64,000 nt of DNA from Symbiodinium natans (GCA_905221605.1 CAJNDS010001291.1:87001-151000), one strand, 5' to 3'; counted from the stretch's first letter, positions 1 to 10,420 are shown. Program-made: numbers and translations. Notes: generated by a model from the letters alone, not told the origin.

Positions 1-187
1 TTTCACATCTGAGCGCTAAGCTACACCTAGCCTAACATTAGCTAGCTAGCTCTGTCCCAAATCCTGTAAAGTCTCACCTTTCTTTTCAGTGTTGAATTCA
101 GTTTCACCTCTCCTAACCATTAGCTCCAACCCGTGCTCAGACGGTGCAAATCGCCCGCAATGAGCAGAGCCCGCTCGCTCAGCGTTC

Positions 188-974
<787 letters not shown>

Positions 975-2271
975 GGAGCTCTCCTGTTCTTCTTTTTTTT
1001 CCGCCCAGGCGCTGCTCCCCCAAGGTCCTCTTCCTTGCGTGCGGGACTGTCAGAGTGCTTGTGCTAGTTGTAAGGCAGGAATGACGTAGGATTGCTGTGC
1101 GGTAAGAGTGCTGAAGAAGTGAGTTCATGACCGATTTGCAACTGCAGAGTAGGTTAGGATAGGATAGGGTAGGTGAAACCCTTCCCCTCCCGGTAGCCCC
1201 GGGCCCTCGGCCTTTGGTCAGGTGCTCTGCTTCCGCCTCGATCTTCACAGCAAGCCTGGCCCCACAGAGGGTTGGTTTTGGTTGGGATGAAGTTAAGTTT
1301 GGGGTTGGGGTTAAAGTTAAGTTTGGGGTTGGGGTTGAAGTTGGGTTAGGGACCGTAAAACTAGAGTGCCCCTGCGTCCCTACCCTCTCCCGGTAGCCCC
1401 AGGCCCCACTCTCTGGCCCAGGTACTCATCGCGACCATCTTCGATTCCACTAGAGGCGGGGTTTAGGGTTGGGTTGAAGTTGAGTTTGGGGTTGGGTTGA
1501 AGAGAGGGGTAGGACGCACCTGGATAAATATGCTATATAGAGCAATCTAGAATCATCAACAGTTTGTCATGTAATTAAGTCTCGAGTGCTTGGCCTGGCG
1601 GCAGTGCCCTGTGCCGGTGCTCCGCGGGACAACACCAGGCTCAATTATTACATTGTTGTTTTTATCATTGACAAAGGAGGAGCATAGAGGTTGGGTTTGG
1701 GGTTGGGTTGGGAAGTGCCCTGCATTAGGAGTGTCCCTGCGCTGCCCCCGCCCATCCCGTAAGCTAGAGTGCCCTGCGTCCCAACCCTCCTCCCGGGAAC
1801 CCCGCCCCCCTCCTGCCAGGTTCTTCTTCGTGGACGCTCTTCGTGATCTTCTGCTGCCCAAATCCCTGAACCTTTATAAACCTCAACCCCCCAAATCCCT
1901 AAACCTTTCAACCGTAAAACCCTAAACACTAAACTCTAAACCCTGAGCCACCGCGAAGAGGTGCGCTGTTTGCACTCCCCTCCCTTCCCACCCACCTCTT
2001 CCCACGGCATGCGGCTAGTGCACTTAAAGCGTCGACGCGTGGACGAGATCATCAACGGCGAGAGGCGCACTGATTGCATTCCGCACCCCCACCCCGTTTT
2101 CGTAAGAGCCATAGTTCACCCCCCTGTCAGGCGGGCATCTCGGCTTTTTAAGTTTATTGTTTTCCTGATTTTGGGTTCTGAGTCCTTGGAAACCTATTTT
2201 TGGATTTCGGGTTCCCAGGCCGCAAAACTGGTTTCCGCAACACCCCCCCTTTCACACGCGTTAGCCGCGGG
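975..2271. repeat. Higher-order repeats with G-rich telomere-like blocks
   Basis: Blocks of TTTGGGGTTGGGTTGAAG-like repeats occur at about 1268-1347, 1452-1502 and 1687-1716. They alternate with related spacers built on the words CCCGGTAGCCCC, GTGCCCTGCGTCC and ATCTTCG (about 1172-1260, 1365-1445, 1765-1845). The arrangement suggests a several-hundred-base composite unit present about three times in degenerate form. Degenerate CCCTAAA telomere-like words cluster at about 1900-1945. No gene is seen here. Confidence 0.65.
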
Positions 2272-2777
2272 CGGGGTTGGGTTTGGGGTTGGGTTGGGTT
2301 TGGGAATGGCTTTGGGGTTGGGTTGAGTTTGGGGCTGGCTTTGGGGTTGAGTTGAGTTTGGGGTGGGGTTTGGGGTTGGGTTGAGTTTGGGGTTGGGTTG
2401 CGTTTGGTTTTGGGATTGGGTTGAGTTTGGGTTGGGTTTGGGGTTGGGTTGAGTTTGGGGTTGGGTTGGGTTGCTTCGCGTTGGCCAGGATACATCGTCG
2501 TCATCTTCGTTCCGCCGGGGAGCTTCAGAGTGACTGCAAGGGTTTGGGGTTGGGTTGAGTTTGGGGTTCGGTTGAGTTTGGGGGTTGGGTTTAGTTTGGG
2601 GGTTGGTTGAGTTTGGGGGTTGGGTTGAGTTTGAAGTTGGGTTTGGGGGGTTGGGTTGAGTTTGGATTGGCTTTGGGGGTTTGGTTGAGTTTGGGGTTGG
2701 GTTTGGGGTTGGGTTGGGTTTGAAGTTGGGTTTGGGTTGGGTTGAGTTTGGAGTTGGGTTTGGGGTTGGAATACCCG
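2272..2777. repeat. G-rich minisatellite, about 17-bp unit
   Basis: Tandem units of the form TTTGGGGTTGGGTTGAG with length variants fill this stretch. A 67-bp spacer at about 2472-2539 interrupts them and resembles the spacers of the upstream higher-order repeat. The G-runs could form G-quadruplexes. The minus strand is open as a Gln-Thr-Pro-Asn-rich frame, which is simply the translated repeat. Confidence 0.9.
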
Positions 2778-3104
2778 CACCAAAGCCGCAGCTCCCGGCA
2801 AGAACTTACACAGAGCCCTCAGATCTAGAAGTGCTGCTTTAATTCTTTGACATGCGGTTGCAAGGCAATCATGGTATGTTTGCCTGCAACCCGCAACCCT
2901 AGCGCTGCAGACCCGACACTTTATCTACGAGGGTTTAGGGTTCAGGATGTAGGGTTTAGCGTTCACCGTGTAGTGCGCCCCGACTGCTAGGCTGGAGGCA
3001 AAATATACTCCAGGCTCTCCTGTGAAGCATTTTTTTCTAGATCTCGAAAGATATCGTGTAATTGTTTTTGCTCGGTTTTCATGTACAAGGGGACAGAAAG
3101 TACA
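2778..3104. other. Unassigned spacer before the retrotransposon
   Basis: No gene is recognised. Degenerate telomere-like words (GGGTTTAGGG and variants) lie at about 2931-2965. This is the flank into which the copia element inserted. Confidence 0.5.
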
Positions 3105-3109
3105 ATTTG
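3105..3109. repeat. Target-site duplication, left copy (ATTTG)
   Basis: The five bases before the 5' LTR are ATTTG, identical to the five bases after the 3' LTR (10421-10425). Five-base duplications are normal for Ty1/copia integration. Confidence 0.9.
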
Positions 3110-3192
3110 TGTTGGAACTGACACCAGTATGTAAGCGATCTTGGATGATTGGACATCAACCGCAGCCCTGAAGTGCTTAAAGTGCGTTTGCA
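3110..3192 (+). repeat. 5' LTR, 83 bp
   Basis: It starts TGTTGGAACTG and ends GTTTGCA, giving the canonical TG...CA ends. It is identical base for base to 10338-10420. U3, R and U5 must all fit in 83 bp, or transcription depends on internal or flanking signals. No TATA box is visible. Confidence 0.95.
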
Positions 3193-3206
3193 TGGTAGCG
3201 GAGCGC
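3193..3206 (+). promoter_or_regulatory. Primer-binding site (tRNA 3' end complement)
   Basis: TGGTAGCGGAGCGC begins at the first base after the LTR. TGG pairs with the CCA end of a tRNA, and TGGTAGC-GAG resembles the complement of eukaryotic initiator-Met tRNA 3' ends, the usual primer for copia elements. The tRNA identity is inferred, because the host tRNA is not in this window. Confidence 0.75.
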
Positions 3207-3523
3207 TTAGGCGTTCCAAGGACCTCGTAGAGATAGAGCCCAGGGTTTGGAGGCGCACCAGGTTTCACCAAATTTTCATTTTGCTTGCTTGCAGCTGCAC
3301 CTCACTGGGCCTGCACCTTTGGGAAGCTGCGACCTCGGTTGCCTACCCACAATACCTTTCTTTCGTAAGCCCTCTTTTGGTTGAGGCGGAACCGGCTTGG
3401 AAGGTTTTCAGTGCTTGTGGGCTTGTAAAGCCTTTGAGAAGTTTCATTGCGTGTGGGCCTGGAGAGCCAAAGAGCGGTGGTTGCAGCGGCAAGTTTTCAC
3501 TGGCCGGTGTGGAGTTTGGAGCT

Positions 3524-6500
3524 ATGCAAGGTGCAGATGGATTGGAGCAAGGAATGCCTCAAGCCGCTGCAGGAGCGGCGCAAGTCCAATTTGGTCCGGA
3601 GGATGTTGATCGTCTGGTCAAGCAAAGGTTGGAGCAAGCTTTCAGTGGAGTCTTCAGGAAGCTGATTGACACTTCTGAGCGTGCGGCTCAGGCCGCCGAA
3701 GCCTCAGCTTCAATCAGCAAAGTCGATGCTTTGACAAAGAGCCTCAAAGTGGATCAGTGGAAGCCAGGAACTCGAGAAGATGAATTGAAGACGTGGAAGG
3801 AATGGTCCTTCCAGTTTACAAACTGGCTCATAGCCAATGACCGGGACTACGAGGAGGACTTTGACAACCTCGACTTGGACACCCCGGTGGATCACGACAT
3901 GATCTCGAATGCCCAGGAGATCAGGTCGCAACGGCTTTTCGGAGTTCTATGCAATGTTCTTAAAGGACGACCGCTTTTACTTGTCAAGCAAATGGCTGAG
4001 AAGAAGAATGGGCTGGAGGCCTGGCGCATGCTCAAGCGCGAGATGGAGCCGCGAGAAAAGGCTCGTGCTTTGGCAATGGTGAGGCAGCTTGCATCCTGGA
4101 AGTTTGACGACAAGGCGGACCTTCACTCACAACTGGTTCGCTATGAAGAAGCTTTGAAAACCTATGAGGCCAGCAGCGGCAAAGCCTTCCCGGAGGACCT
4201 CGTGCTGGCTACTGTCGTGACAGGCCTGCGTGAGCCCTTGAAGTCCCAGGTGCAGCTCCAGATGACATCCACAACAAGGTACTCAGATGTCAGGGAGTGG
4301 ATTTTGAGATATGAATCCTTGAATGCTCCTTGGTCAACTTCTTTGGGCGGCAAAGGCTGTGGGGCACAGGAAAGCGGAGGACCACAGCCAATGGAGATTG
4401 ACGTCATCAAGGGCAAGTCCAAGAAGGGAAAAGGAAAGGGCAAAGATGCCAAGGGCAAGGGCAAAGACAACAAAGGCAAGGACGCCAGGAGCAAGAAGGG
4501 GAAGCCCGGTGATGGAAAAGGATGGCAAGCCAGCGGAAAGCGCTGGGACTCCTGGGATGGCGGCCAAAGCTGGGGAAGCAACCTTTGGGGCCAAAGCGGC
4601 CAGAAAGGAAAGTCAAAGAAGGGGCTTGATCCTTCGGTTTGTGCGCTTTGCGGAGGGAAAGGTCATTGGAAGAACGAATGCCCTCAGAAGGGCAAGGGCA
4701 AGGTGAACCAGGTCGTGGAGCAGACGGATGCAGTCCACCAGGGCAATTTCTCCTCTGCCACCTCTACCGCCGCTTCCTCGTTGCCCTCCTCGGCATCTGC
4801 TATGAAGGCCCAGGCAGGGTATCGTGTCAACCGGGTTGAGACGTATGAGTGCGGAACCCCCAGGACCTGCCGTGTCACAGAACTCTTTGACCTCACAGAG
4901 CTCGACGATGATGGCTACCAAGGGGACTTTGGCCTTGAAAGCGCCGAGGTGATGGTCATCTCCTGCCCGGACCTGCCTGAGTTTGCCCCAGGGGTCTCCA
5001 CTGAGGGGAATGACAACATGAACTACATGGGCGCAGAGACTTTCTCCATGGATGCAACCGATGGGGATGGGAACTGGACTTTTGACCCAAGTCTGGGCGA
5101 CACCTACCCCTTGTCTGTCTTGGCAGTCCAGGCCAGGAGCGAGATCGTGCTTGACTCCGGAGCTGACATTTCGGTGGCACCTTTGCGTCTAGCCAGCTTG
5201 GGCACAGCTGCAGGGCGATCGGGGGTGGTCATGCAGGACGCCCAAGGGAGGAGGATTCCAGAAGTTGAAAGCCGCGTCTTGGACATTGAGGTCGAGACCT
5301 TGGAGGGCAATTCCTTGTTGGTGAGGGAGAAGTTTTGCATCGCCCCGGTAAAGTCGATCATCTTGTCTCTTGGCCGTCTCATTCGCTGGGGGTGGGCGCT
5401 TGGAACACACGGGGGAAGGCCTGTGATTGAGCGCAGCGGCCACCGAGTCCCAATACGCTTGCGGAGGAACACTTTGACAATTTTGGCAATGGTGGCTTCG
5501 ATTGCAGCAGGGCCGCAACTCACCACAGGCAGCCCCACCAACAGCAACTACTCCATGACCCCGCGCCAGGTGAACATGATGACCTTCGACGATCTTGGCC
5601 GCTTGCCGCCGGAAGCTGAGGACTTGGCAAGCAACCCAGGGTGGCACATCCTTCCCAGCGGCCTTCCTTTCTTTGTCGCTCACTACGTCGAGGAGATTGA
5701 CTTGGAGCAGAACCTTTGGAATGATGGTGATTGGGCCTGGCTTGCTGTCTTTGTTCGTTTGGAGGAGGCAGTTCGAAAGCCAGAGCCTGGGGATGTTTGG
5801 ATGCAGGTCATGACTACGAAGGTTGAAGACTTTGAGCGTGCCCCAAAGCTGCTGAAGGACCTCGACTCCGAGCTTGACGGCCGCCATGACGTGGCAATGG
5901 TGTTGCATGTGGAAGAGCTAGCGAAGGACTTGCTTACAAATCCCCGCGACATCTTTGCTGAGCCCCTTGACGACAACTCGGGGGTCCCTGTGCCAATGGC
6001 GGATGGCCCCGGTGGAGCTGGAGACTTTCTTGAAGATGCCGCAATGGAGGGCCGTGAGCTCAAGGAAGACAACGCCGAGGAAGAGGAAGAGGAGCTCGAG
6101 GGAGTGAAGCTTTCAGTGCAAACACCTTTGAAGGACTTGAAGGAGCTTTGTCGGAAACTTGGCCTTTCAGTCAGTGGCGGCAAGAGCAAAGTTCTGAGGA
6201 GGCTGAAGCTTCACTACGAGGTTCTCGAAAAGCAGATGACCTCGGAGCTGGCTCGGAAAATGTTCTCCGAGCAAGAAAGGGAGCCGGGACTCCTCAAAAC
6301 TCCGGTTCTCCCCTCAAGCCGGCAACAAGAGCTCCACAATGTGACGCATCACCCCTTCCAGCCTTGGTGTGAAGCGTGCGTCTTGGGACGCAGCCGACAA
6401 AATCCCCACCGAGCTCAACGGGACGAGCCTGAGGGTGATGAGTTGCCTGATGCCAAGGAGACGAACCCGGTGATCCAGATTGACTATGGGTACACTTTCA

Positions 6501-9500
6501 CAAAGCTTCGCGGCGAGATCCCAGATGAAGAGGTGAACCCCGCAGACGACCAAGGACCTGAGCAGCGAGAGCAAGCTGAAACGCCAAAGGAGCCCGTGGA
6601 TGTTCGCGACCAGTATGGCCTCTGCTTGCTTGCTGCCGAGTCAACAACTGGGTGGATATGTGCTGTGCCAGTCCTTGAGAAGGGCGCGGGTTCACTCAAG
6701 CGGGTGGCTGAGCAACTTGTCCGTCTTTCTCTGCAAGTTTCTCCTGGTGGCACAGTGGTTGTCCAGTGCGATACCGAGCCCAGCGCCAAGCAGGTTGTGA
6801 ATGCAGTCTCTTCGTGTAGAGGAAAGCTTGGCTTGAAGACTGATGTTCAATGGGTCCCAAAAGGCAGCCACTCCTCCAATGGACGCGTGGAGAAAGCAAT
6901 CGACACAGTGCGTAGAAACGCACTGACCCTCAAAGCGTTCTTGGAGGACCGCGTGGAGGGCAAGATCGAAGGCCACCAGCACGTGTACTCATGGTTTTTC
7001 CGCCACGCAGCCTTCCTGTACAACCGGTTTGCTGTGAATCCCAAGGGTGGCACTGCTTTTGAGATCCTGCATGGGCGCAAGTACAAGGGTGCCCTGGTCC
7101 CGTTTGGCGAGAGGGTCATCTTCCACAGACCAAGTCGCCATAAAGGAGACCTTCAATGGTGTCGTGGAATTTGGCTTGGAGTCAATGAGAGGAATGGGGC
7201 GCACATTCTTGGTACTGAGGATGGCACCTTTGAAAGCCGCAGCGTCCGTCGGCTACCAGAAGAGCAGAAGTGGGATTTGGAAAGCGTGCTCAACATGCGG
7301 GGGTTCCCGTGGTCGTACCTTGGAAAGGGTAGGAGAAGGCGGCCTCTTTACACCAGTGCAAAGGCGAATGTGCCATTGCTCCCAGACACAGCCTCTTTGG
7401 AAGAGTTGGCCCGAGCAGCTGGAAGGGCAGCTGCTGAATCGATTGCGGCGGGCGCCCCGAAACCGAACATGGACGAGGCAGGGTCCGACCCTTCATCATC
7501 GTCTTCTTCCCCAAGTCCTTCTTCTTCTTCAAGGCCGGCGCCGTCAGTGCCGGCAGAAGCACCCGACGGCAACCAACAGCAAGAGCAACGGCATCAACAA
7601 CAACTGTCAGAGGGGCCTTCTAGTTTGAGTGCGCCAAGCAGGGACAGAGCTCAAGCGTCGGTGCCAATGGAAACAAGCAGTAGCGCTGGGGGCCCAGAGG
7701 CTTCTAGACCTGAGCCAGTCGGAGAAGCAAACCCCAAGAGGCCACGTTTGCTACTTGATCGCCCACGACTTGATGCTCCCCTTGCAAGCCCAACAGCAGC
7801 AGCGTCTCCTAGTACTTTGTATCCTCCGGCCTTTGCTGGGGTCAAAGCGGTCACCGGCGATATGCCTGAGGAGGAGCTGGCAGGCTTTAGTAGTTGGGGC
7901 CCAGAACTCTGTGAAACCTTGGAGGAGGAGAGCGAGCTTGCCGGCGAGTACTTTGAGGCAATGTGGGATGAAAATGCAGAGCGTCCCCCTGAACTTTCGG
8001 AGGAGGAGCTTGCCAACGTGGATGCGGAAGCCGATGCAGTGGAAATCAAAAGGCTCTTGGAGATGGGGGTGGTCAGATGGCCAAAGGAGGGCGAGAACGT
8101 CGAGGAGTATCAATCCTTGACAACAAAGGTCGTGCGAGATTGGCGGCAGAGACCAGGCTGGATTAGAAGGAGCCGGCTGGTTGGAAGGGAGTTCAAAAGC
8201 CTCTCGCCCTACACCCAAGAGCTCTTTGCCCCGGCCAGCACGCTTGCAGCGACCCACGGGTTCATGGCGGTTGCCCTCAGCCAAGGCCTTGAGCTTTGCA
8301 CTTTTGACTTTAAGGATGCATATCTCCAAGTGGACCAGCCCGTGCCCATGACCATCGAAGTGAACGCCGCGATGTTCGGAACCGGGCAGCAAGGAGCTGT
8401 CACTTTGGTTTTGGACAAGCTGTTGCCAGGGCAGCGCATCGGTGCAAGTGCGTGGTTCAGTTTCGCCAAGGACCTACTCGGCAGGGGTAGCTATGTCAAC
8501 TACCCCAAAGAGCCCACCTTGTTCAAGAAGAGTGGCCATGGCAGTCGTGCGAGCTTGGTCTTGCACGCAGACGACGGTCTTTTGGCCTCTACAAAAGAAG
8601 AGCGCAAGGAGCTTGAAGAGCTTCTGTCCAAGAAAGTGAAGGTGGAGTTTTCAGCTCCAATGGTGGAGGCTGGAGATGAGCTACAGTTCTTGAAGAGGAA
8701 GTACGTTCGAGTCGAAGAAGGCGTTGCAGTTTTCTCGAATGGCAGGTACCTGGAAGCTTTGCTCAAAAGCTTGGGCGCCGAGTTGAAGGCCAGAGACGCT
8801 CCTGCTGATGCCTCGTTCCTTGAGCCCGACAACAGCAAGGAGCTCGATTTCAAAGCAGCCCGGGAGTATCGCGAGGCAGTGGGGCGTTTGCTCTACCTGT
8901 CGCACACGAGGCCAGATGTGCAATTCTCTGTGTGCATCTTGAGCTCTAAGATGACGTCCCCTACGGCGTCCTCACTGAGATGGCTTAAGAGGGTAGTTGG
9001 CTACTTGGCGCAGACCCCAGAGATTGGCTTCATGATCCACCCCATCGGCAATGGCAAGACCTTTGACTTTGAGGGTTATGGCAAGCTTTGCGTCCCCAAC
9101 GGCGCGATCATTGTGGAGTCCATTACAGACGCGGATTGGGCCGGATGCCGGCGCACAAGGAGGAGCCGTACATCAGCTCAGCTTTATGTCGGGGGCAGCC
9201 TTGTGTCAAGCTTCGTCAGAAGTCAACGGAGCGTTGCCCTGAGCTCAGGTGAAAGCGAGTTTGTGGCTTTGGTCGGTGGCGCTGCTGAAGCCATTTACCT
9301 CGCCGACTGCATCCGCTTCCTTGTCGGTGGCGAGTACAAGGTCGAAACACGGTGCAGAACAGACAGCGCAGCCTGCAAAGGCATAAGTCAGCGGTTGGGG
9401 TGTGGTCGCGTTCGTCACCTTCAGTGTGGCTTGCTTTGGGTGCAACAAGCTGTTAAGGACAATGTCATCGCTGTGTCAAGTATTGCTGGAACCTCAAACC

Positions 9501-10258
9501 CGAGTGATTTGGGTACGAAACCGCTGGGGGGAGCGAGGATTCGAGAGCTCCTTTTTACAATGGGAGCCGTCCTCCCCAATGGACAGCCTTATGGCCAGGA
9601 GGACAAGCAGGCAGCAGATGACAAACGTGCCATCGCGAAGTTGCTGAAAGAGTGCAAAAGTGATGCCAGGGCGAGCTCAGTGATGAAGCTTGGCAACCTC
9701 ATGCCAATCCTTCTGCTGATGGCCCAGGTCCAAGGAGGTCAGGGCTTGAGCTTGGCTGCGCCAGTGGTGGCTTTGTGGGACCTTGAGGCTTTCGACACTG
9801 CAGCAGTTTTGGTTGGGGTTAGTTTGGTTACCTTGGGAGTCTTCTTTGGGGTGCCGTGCTCAGTCCTGAAGCTCCTTAAGTGGGGCTTGAGCAAGTTCTT
9901 CCCGAGTACAACAACGACCTGTTCGCAGAGCACCCAGACCGGAGACGTCAAGGTGGTCACACAAGAGCAGAAGGAAAGTGAGGAAAGGTTCATGCAAGAG
10001 TACGTGGACCGCTGTACAGAACTGCGTGGACTTCTTGCCGAAAGGAGGCAAGAGATTACACAAATGCAGCAGGCTTTGTATCAAGTAAGGGCTGAGAACA
10101 GACAGCTCAGAGTCAGGCCGGTCCAGAGACGTGTGCCTGCCCAAATTTCAGTTGCCACGAGCCGTGGTGAGAGATATCACCTCCCAGATTGCGGAAACAT
10201 TCGCAGGTCAAACAATATTCAGACCTTTACCCCTTGCCAAGCCTGTCTGGGAGGCTGA
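3524..10258 (+). CDS. Copia Gag-Pol polyprotein (2244 aa from first ATG)
   Basis: This single frame encodes the whole retrotransposon machinery. Numbering is from the ATG at 3524, the first in frame; the frame is open back to 3149, inside the LTR. Gag is followed by a Lys/Gly-rich stretch and a CX2CX4HX4C zinc knuckle (C373-C386). The aspartic protease has LDSGAD (D544). A SAP-like motif lies at about 867-900 after an acidic run. The integrase zinc site is H938/H942/C949/C952, with candidate acid residues D987, D1083 and E1123 (39 residues between the last two). A Ser/Pro/Gln-rich linker precedes the reverse transcriptase, with TFDFKDAYLQ (D1595) and HADD (D1683, D1684). RNase H shows ITDADWAG (D1869), SGESEF (E1910), D1947 and NPSDLGTK. 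The tail has a membrane segment (about 2092-2115), a coiled coil (about 2147-2200) and H2219/C2223/C2238/C2241. There is no frameshift between Gag and Pol, and all catalytic motifs look intact. Confidence 0.95.
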   Translation: MQGADGLEQGMPQAAAGAAQVQFGPEDVDRLVKQRLEQAFSGVFRKLIDTSERAAQAAEASASISKVDALTKSLKVDQWKPGTREDELKTWKEWSFQFTNWLIANDRDYEEDFDNLDLDTPVDHDMISNAQEIRSQRLFGVLCNVLKGRPLLLVKQMAEKKNGLEAWRMLKREMEPREKARALAMVRQLASWKFDDKADLHSQLVRYEEALKTYEASSGKAFPEDLVLATVVTGLREPLKSQVQLQMTSTTRYSDVREWILRYESLNAPWSTSLGGKGCGAQESGGPQPMEIDVIKGKSKKGKGKGKDAKGKGKDNKGKDARSKKGKPGDGKGWQASGKRWDSWDGGQSWGSNLWGQSGQKGKSKKGLDPSVCALCGGKGHWKNECPQKGKGKVNQVVEQTDAVHQGNFSSATSTAASSLPSSASAMKAQAGYRVNRVETYECGTPRTCRVTELFDLTELDDDGYQGDFGLESAEVMVISCPDLPEFAPGVSTEGNDNMNYMGAETFSMDATDGDGNWTFDPSLGDTYPLSVLAVQARSEIVLDSGADISVAPLRLASLGTAAGRSGVVMQDAQGRRIPEVESRVLDIEVETLEGNSLLVREKFCIAPVKSIILSLGRLIRWGWALGTHGGRPVIERSGHRVPIRLRRNTLTILAMVASIAAGPQLTTGSPTNSNYSMTPRQVNMMTFDDLGRLPPEAEDLASNPGWHILPSGLPFFVAHYVEEIDLEQNLWNDGDWAWLAVFVRLEEAVRKPEPGDVWMQVMTTKVEDFERAPKLLKDLDSELDGRHDVAMVLHVEELAKDLLTNPRDIFAEPLDDNSGVPVPMADGPGGAGDFLEDAAMEGRELKEDNAEEEEEELEGVKLSVQTPLKDLKELCRKLGLSVSGGKSKVLRRLKLHYEVLEKQMTSELARKMFSEQEREPGLLKTPVLPSSRQQELHNVTHHPFQPWCEACVLGRSRQNPHRAQRDEPEGDELPDAKETNPVIQIDYGYTFTKLRGEIPDEEVNPADDQGPEQREQAETPKEPVDVRDQYGLCLLAAESTTGWICAVPVLEKGAGSLKRVAEQLVRLSLQVSPGGTVVVQCDTEPSAKQVVNAVSSCRGKLGLKTDVQWVPKGSHSSNGRVEKAIDTVRRNALTLKAFLEDRVEGKIEGHQHVYSWFFRHAAFLYNRFAVNPKGGTAFEILHGRKYKGALVPFGERVIFHRPSRHKGDLQWCRGIWLGVNERNGAHILGTEDGTFESRSVRRLPEEQKWDLESVLNMRGFPWSYLGKGRRRRPLYTSAKANVPLLPDTASLEELARAAGRAAAESIAAGAPKPNMDEAGSDPSSSSSSPSPSSSSRPAPSVPAEAPDGNQQQEQRHQQQLSEGPSSLSAPSRDRAQASVPMETSSSAGGPEASRPEPVGEANPKRPRLLLDRPRLDAPLASPTAAASPSTLYPPAFAGVKAVTGDMPEEELAGFSSWGPELCETLEEESELAGEYFEAMWDENAERPPELSEEELANVDAEADAVEIKRLLEMGVVRWPKEGENVEEYQSLTTKVVRDWRQRPGWIRRSRLVGREFKSLSPYTQELFAPASTLAATHGFMAVALSQGLELCTFDFKDAYLQVDQPVPMTIEVNAAMFGTGQQGAVTLVLDKLLPGQRIGASAWFSFAKDLLGRGSYVNYPKEPTLFKKSGHGSRASLVLHADDGLLASTKEERKELEELLSKKVKVEFSAPMVEAGDELQFLKRKYVRVEEGVAVFSNGRYLEALLKSLGAELKARDAPADASFLEPDNSKELDFKAAREYREAVGRLLYLSHTRPDVQFSVCILSSKMTSPTASSLRWLKRVVGYLAQTPEIGFMIHPIGNGKTFDFEGYGKLCVPNGAIIVESITDADWAGCRRTRRSRTSAQLYVGGSLVSSFVRSQRSVALSSGESEFVALVGGAAEAIYLADCIRFLVGGEYKVETRCRTDSAACKGISQRLGCGRVRHLQCGLLWVQQAVKDNVIAVSSIAGTSNPSDLGTKPLGGARIRELLFTMGAVLPNGQPYGQEDKQAADDKRAIAKLLKECKSDARASSVMKLGNLMPILLLMAQVQGGQGLSLAAPVVALWDLEAFDTAAVLVGVSLVTLGVFFGVPCSVLKLLKWGLSKFFPSTTTTCSQSTQTGDVKVVTQEQKESEERFMQEYVDRCTELRGLLAERRQEITQMQQALYQVRAENRQLRVRPVQRRVPAQISVATSRGERYHLPDCGNIRRSNNIQTFTPCQACLGG

Positions 10259-10328
10259 GATCACATGTACATGTACAGATTTTCCTCATGAGAGGGCGCT
10301 GGAACTCGCTACAGAAGCAAGTTCCATC

Positions 10329-10337
10329 GAGGCAGGG
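10329..10337 (+). promoter_or_regulatory. Polypurine tract (weak)
   Basis: GAGGCAGGG lies immediately before the 3' LTR, where plus-strand DNA priming is expected. A single C interrupts the purines, so the assignment rests mainly on position. Confidence 0.6.
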
Positions 10338-10420
10338 TGTTGGAACTGACACCAGTATGTAAGCGATCTTGGATGATTGGACATCAACCGCAGCCCTGAA
10401 GTGCTTAAAGTGCGTTTGCA
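10338..10420 (+). repeat. 3' LTR, 83 bp
   Basis: Identical to the 5' LTR at 3110-3192. It lies only 79 bases after the polyprotein stop codon, so the 3' untranslated part is minimal. Confidence 0.95.

Larger units (their letters stand above)
3110..10420 (+). mobile_element. Complete Ty1/copia LTR retrotransposon
   Basis: A 7311-bp element is bounded by two identical 83-bp LTRs that start TGTTGG and end TTTGCA, and by the target-site duplication ATTTG. A primer-binding site follows the 5' LTR with no gap, and a short purine-rich tract precedes the 3' LTR. The interior holds one uninterrupted polyprotein frame in the order Gag, protease, integrase, reverse transcriptase, RNase H. Integrase upstream of reverse transcriptase defines the copia (Pseudoviridae) group. 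Identical LTRs and an undamaged frame imply a recent insertion that may still be autonomous. The LTRs are unusually short for the class. The exact lineage cannot be assigned from sequence reading alone. Confidence 0.96.

Noticed and set aside
2154-2801. 215-codon Gln/Thr/Pro/Asn-rich minus-strand frame
   Set aside because: It is the translated complement of the G-rich minisatellite.
3710-10144. Many minus-strand and alternate-frame ORFs inside the retrotransposon
   Set aside because: They are shadows of the Gag-Pol frame, with no domains of their own.
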